Assembly: GCA_029782365.1 (NCBI GenBank)
Contig: JAKOUW010000076.1
Span: 310,001-374,000, forward strand
Source of the DNA: Chloroflexota bacterium
GTDB taxonomy: Bacteria; Chloroflexota; Anaerolineae; Anaerolineales; UBA4823
Direction: 5' to 3'
DNA length: 64,000 nucleotides
Numbering within the stretch: the first letter of the stretch is position 1; each line of letters opens with the position of its first letter. The translations under genes were made by a program, and so were the position numbers. This document shows positions 61,619-64,000 of the stretch, piece after piece. The notes below the pieces were generated by a model. That model was given only the letters and a program-made list of their open reading frames with translations, searched no databases and was not told where the DNA came from.

Positions 61619-62580
61619 GCAAGGCTACTTTTTTTGATCCGGTTCAAGAGCTGATCCAAAAGGTTGAGGCTCGCATGCGTTCTCAGGCGGATAAAAACCA
61701 TCCTGAATTGGCAGCAGCGATTTATCATTTGCTTTCTTCTGGTGGAAAACGCATCCGTGTGGCGATTACACTGCTGGTTGGTGGAATGGTTCACGCGGAT
61801 ATAGAGCGCCTGGTCACACTGGCTGCTTCAATCGAATTACTCCATACTGCGACATTGGTGCATGATGACTTGATCGATGGTTCATTACTGCGCCGTGGAA
61901 TCCCCACAATTAACGCTCAATGGACTCCAGCCGCGACTGTTTTGACAGGTGATTTCATTTTCGCCAGAGCTGCCAGATTGGCAGCTGAAACAGATTCATT
62001 AGCCGTGATGAAACTCTTTTCTGAGACGTTGGCAGTTATAGTCAGTGGTGAAATTCGCCAGCTTTTTGGCAAGAGATTATTGACCGGTCGAGAGGATTAT
62101 AATCAGCGGATTTATGCAAAAACTGCATCCCTTTTCGAGACTGCTACTACTTCCGCTGCGATCCTTGCAAATGTAGAATCTAAATGGCTGGATTGCGCCA
62201 GGCAATATGGTTATGAAATTGGCATGGCCTTTCAAATCATCGATGATGTTTTAGATTTTACAGGTGAACAGGCCACAGTTGGCAAACCAGTCGGAAGTGA
62301 CCTGCGTCAGGGGCTGATCACTCTGCCGGCTTTGTATTATCTTGAAAAATTCCCAGAGGACCATGAATTTCAAGCATTTCTAGCTGGGAAACCGGCGCGT
62401 GAGATCAATTTCGATCTGTTGTTGGGGAATATTAAGCAAAGCGGCGCAGTAGAACAGGCAATTATCGAGGCTGAAAATTATGCCCATCGAGGGCTGGCAG
62501 CTTTGCAAGATTTTCCGGACGGAATTGAAAAACAAGCCTTAGTTGACCTGGCGTATTTCACCGTCACTCGCAGTAAATAA
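61600..62580 (+). CDS. Polyprenyl (trans-isoprenyl) diphosphate synthase
   Basis: Chain-elongating prenyltransferase of 326 residues. SSGGKRIRVAITLL (substrate-binding), the first aspartate-rich motif HDDLIDGSLLRRG and the second QIIDDVLDFTG are present. The residues before DDLID (LLHTATLV) are small to medium sized, consistent with a long-chain product such as a quinone side chain, but chain length is not safely read. The ATG overlaps tatD by 19 bases; a TTG at 61615 is an alternative. It could supply quinone tails for electron transport. Confidence 0.92.
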   Translation: MERRFLSKATFFDPVQELIQKVEARMRSQADKNHPELAAAIYHLLSSGGKRIRVAITLLVGGMVHADIERLVTLAASIELLHTATLVHDDLIDGSLLRRGIPTINAQWTPAATVLTGDFIFARAARLAAETDSLAVMKLFSETLAVIVSGEIRQLFGKRLLTGREDYNQRIYAKTASLFETATTSAAILANVESKWLDCARQYGYEIGMAFQIIDDVLDFTGEQATVGKPVGSDLRQGLITLPALYYLEKFPEDHEFQAFLAGKPAREINFDLLLGNIKQSGAVEQAIIEAENYAHRGLAALQDFPDGIEKQALVDLAYFTVTRSK

Positions 62581-62699
62581 ATCACTTGTTCCATTGGAAT
62601 GAGGTTCAATGCACTGGATGCTCTTTTGATCTTCCGTGAGAGGATAATTTCGTATAGCAATTTCACCCATCCGCCGGGCTTGGCGGGCAGGAGATGTCG

Positions 62700-63995
62700 A
62701 TGATTGAATCAAATTCACCCCAATTTGCTGTGCCAGATAACAATTTGATCCCAGTAAATGATTACCTGGGGCATATGATGGCTATTCCCCCTTCGCGCAT
62801 GTTCTTGATCAACAAATCACTGAAGACATTTAAAGAACTCTATCCAAATCGCCAAACTTTCGATGCATCTCAGGGTGACGGTGGAGCAAGTCTCCCAGGC
62901 GTCCCGCGCCAGATACTGGAACGTGCAGCCCAGCTTCAAATAGAACACGGCACGGCATATGATATGCCGTACGGAACGGATGCTTTTCGCAAGGTTTTGG
63001 TAGAAAAATATTGGAAATTAGATGCATCGACCGGATATGGACCGGCGAATATTGTAGCAACCGCTGGTGGGCGAGACGCATTGGTGAAAGCGTATCAGGC
63101 GATGTTAGCATTCGGAACAGGTCGAGAGGGTGATGCAATCATTGTTTCCCGAGTCCCCTGGATTTCGTATAATTGGGGTCCCTATGGCATTGGAGCAAAC
63201 GTCCTATGGAGTCCGGGCGACCCCGCACAAGGTTGGGCATACACAGACGATGCCATTAATGAGTGCGTGCGGTTTGCCGCCCAGAGTGGAAGAAAGATCG
63301 CAGGTATCGTAATCACGAATCCTGATAATCCAACCGGCCAGACCGTGTCCTCCGAGCGGCAAGTTGCCCTGGCAAAGGCTGCTTTGAAAGCAGGGGTTGC
63401 CTTTGTTCTATTTGATTGGATGTACCATTACGTCACAGATGAACAACCAATGGATCTGAATTCGTTCTTGCAATTTTTTGATCCTGATGAACGGAAACAC
63501 CTGATGTTCTTAGACGGCATCACCAAATCGCTTGGCGGTTCGAATATAAGGAACTGCCATCTGGTTGTCCCGCAAGATATTGCTTCTTTTATTATTTCTC
63601 GCGCCTCTCATACGGTAATGCCATCCTATTATTCCCTGGCTGTCGCGCAGGCAGCCTATGAGATGGGTTATGAAAACGCGGTCAAAACAATCGTCGAACC
63701 GACGAATGCCAGCCGTAAACTCCTGAAACAAATCCTGATGGATCAGGGGCTACGCCATATCATCGGTAAAGGGTATTATGCCTTCATCGATGTCGGGGAG
63801 ACAATCCGGAAAAGAGGTCTGCCGAGCAGCGAGCCGCTGGGACAATTCCTGGCTGAAAATTTTGGCGTGGCGATTGTGCCAGGGGCGTTTTTCTCACCGC
63901 ATGGCAATGATTGGGTGCGGTTTTCATATGCAACACCTCCAGAACGCACGAAAGGCGCAGCCCAGCGATTGTTGGAGGGACTGAATGCCTTATAA
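62700..63995 (+). CDS. PLP-dependent aminotransferase, class I/II
   Basis: 431 residues from the ATG at 62700, which has AGGAG at a spacing of six; an ATG at 62694 is too close to that site. Motifs: ATAGGRDALVKAYQA (PLP phosphate region), ITNPDNPTGQTVSSERQ, FDWMYHYV where the cofactor aspartate and tyrosine are expected, and the Schiff-base lysine in LDGITKSLGGSNIRN. The C-terminal arginine lies in WVRFSYATPPER. Substrate probably an aromatic or aliphatic amino acid; not determined. The 113-base gap before it shows only a small GC-rich hairpin and no convincing promoter. Confidence 0.85.
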   Translation: MIESNSPQFAVPDNNLIPVNDYLGHMMAIPPSRMFLINKSLKTFKELYPNRQTFDASQGDGGASLPGVPRQILERAAQLQIEHGTAYDMPYGTDAFRKVLVEKYWKLDASTGYGPANIVATAGGRDALVKAYQAMLAFGTGREGDAIIVSRVPWISYNWGPYGIGANVLWSPGDPAQGWAYTDDAINECVRFAAQSGRKIAGIVITNPDNPTGQTVSSERQVALAKAALKAGVAFVLFDWMYHYVTDEQPMDLNSFLQFFDPDERKHLMFLDGITKSLGGSNIRNCHLVVPQDIASFIISRASHTVMPSYYSLAVAQAAYEMGYENAVKTIVEPTNASRKLLKQILMDQGLRHIIGKGYYAFIDVGETIRKRGLPSSEPLGQFLAENFGVAIVPGAFFSPHGNDWVRFSYATPPERTKGAAQRLLEGLNAL

Positions 63996-64000
63996 TCCCG

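Overview
The window looks like a chromosomal segment from an anaerobic member of the Chloroflexota, most likely class Anaerolineae. This is inferred from the gene content (Rex, M42 peptidase, tandem-domain phosphofructokinase, secreted proteases ending in a FLPL-type tail, large multihaem cytochromes) and no database search was possible. No rRNA, tRNA, CRISPR array, insertion sequence or phage gene was seen. Genes are tightly packed; the only gene-free stretch longer than 300 bases is 571-943, which holds two divergent promoters and a structured RNA leader.

Layout. 1-2014: a truncated cysE (minus) diverging from an M42 aminopeptidase (plus). 2072-7582: F1-ATPase genes atpA-atpG-atpD-atpC followed by a divergent MreB-like actin that has lost catalytic residues; a bidirectional terminator closes this unit. 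7607-17079 (all minus): rex and a six-gene redox operon. In transcription order the operon encodes an 18-haem cytochrome c, a 42-haem tandem-repeat cytochrome c, a 2x[4Fe-4S] ferredoxin, an FAD/NAD(P) oxidoreductase, a five-helix b-type cytochrome with two His-x13-His pairs, and a second 18-haem cytochrome c. Together these carry 78 CXXCH motifs. The order suggests an electron conduit from NAD(P)H or ferredoxin across the membrane into a long extracytoplasmic haem chain. This is the most striking content of the window.

17276-29711 (plus): a DHH-CBS-nucleotidyltransferase fusion, a GNAT acetyltransferase and a secreted ComEC-like metallo-hydrolase. Then comes the translation cluster nusA-ylxR-infB-rbfA-nrnA-truB-ribF plus a nucleosidase-like gene. 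nusA has no rimP before it but has a promoter followed by an attenuator-like terminator. 29671-35917 (minus): a phytol/dolichol-kinase-like membrane protein, a methyltransferase-like protein, an unrecognised protein, smpB, an S41 protease and a eukaryote-like duplicated phosphofructokinase.

36018-54425: a cell-surface polysaccharide locus. It has six family-4 glycosyltransferases and a methyltransferase on the minus strand. Diverging on the plus strand are an ABC exporter (permease and ATPase), a hexapeptide acetyltransferase and a DegT aminotransferase; these are followed by wecB (minus), a ligase/polymerase-TPR membrane protein and a WecA-type transferase fused to a second membrane-Rossmann module. 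54508-60700 (minus): secreted subtilase, secreted M14 carboxypeptidase and rlmN. 60797-63995 (plus): tatD, a polyprenyl diphosphate synthase and a class I/II aminotransferase.

Regulation visible in the sequence: several sigma70-like promoters, four genes whose -10 box ends 6-7 bases before the ATG (likely leaderless mRNAs), a candidate switching leader before cysE, a hairpin covering the tatD ribosome-binding site, and a possible mRNA-stabilising Shine-Dalgarno sequence in the subtilase leader.
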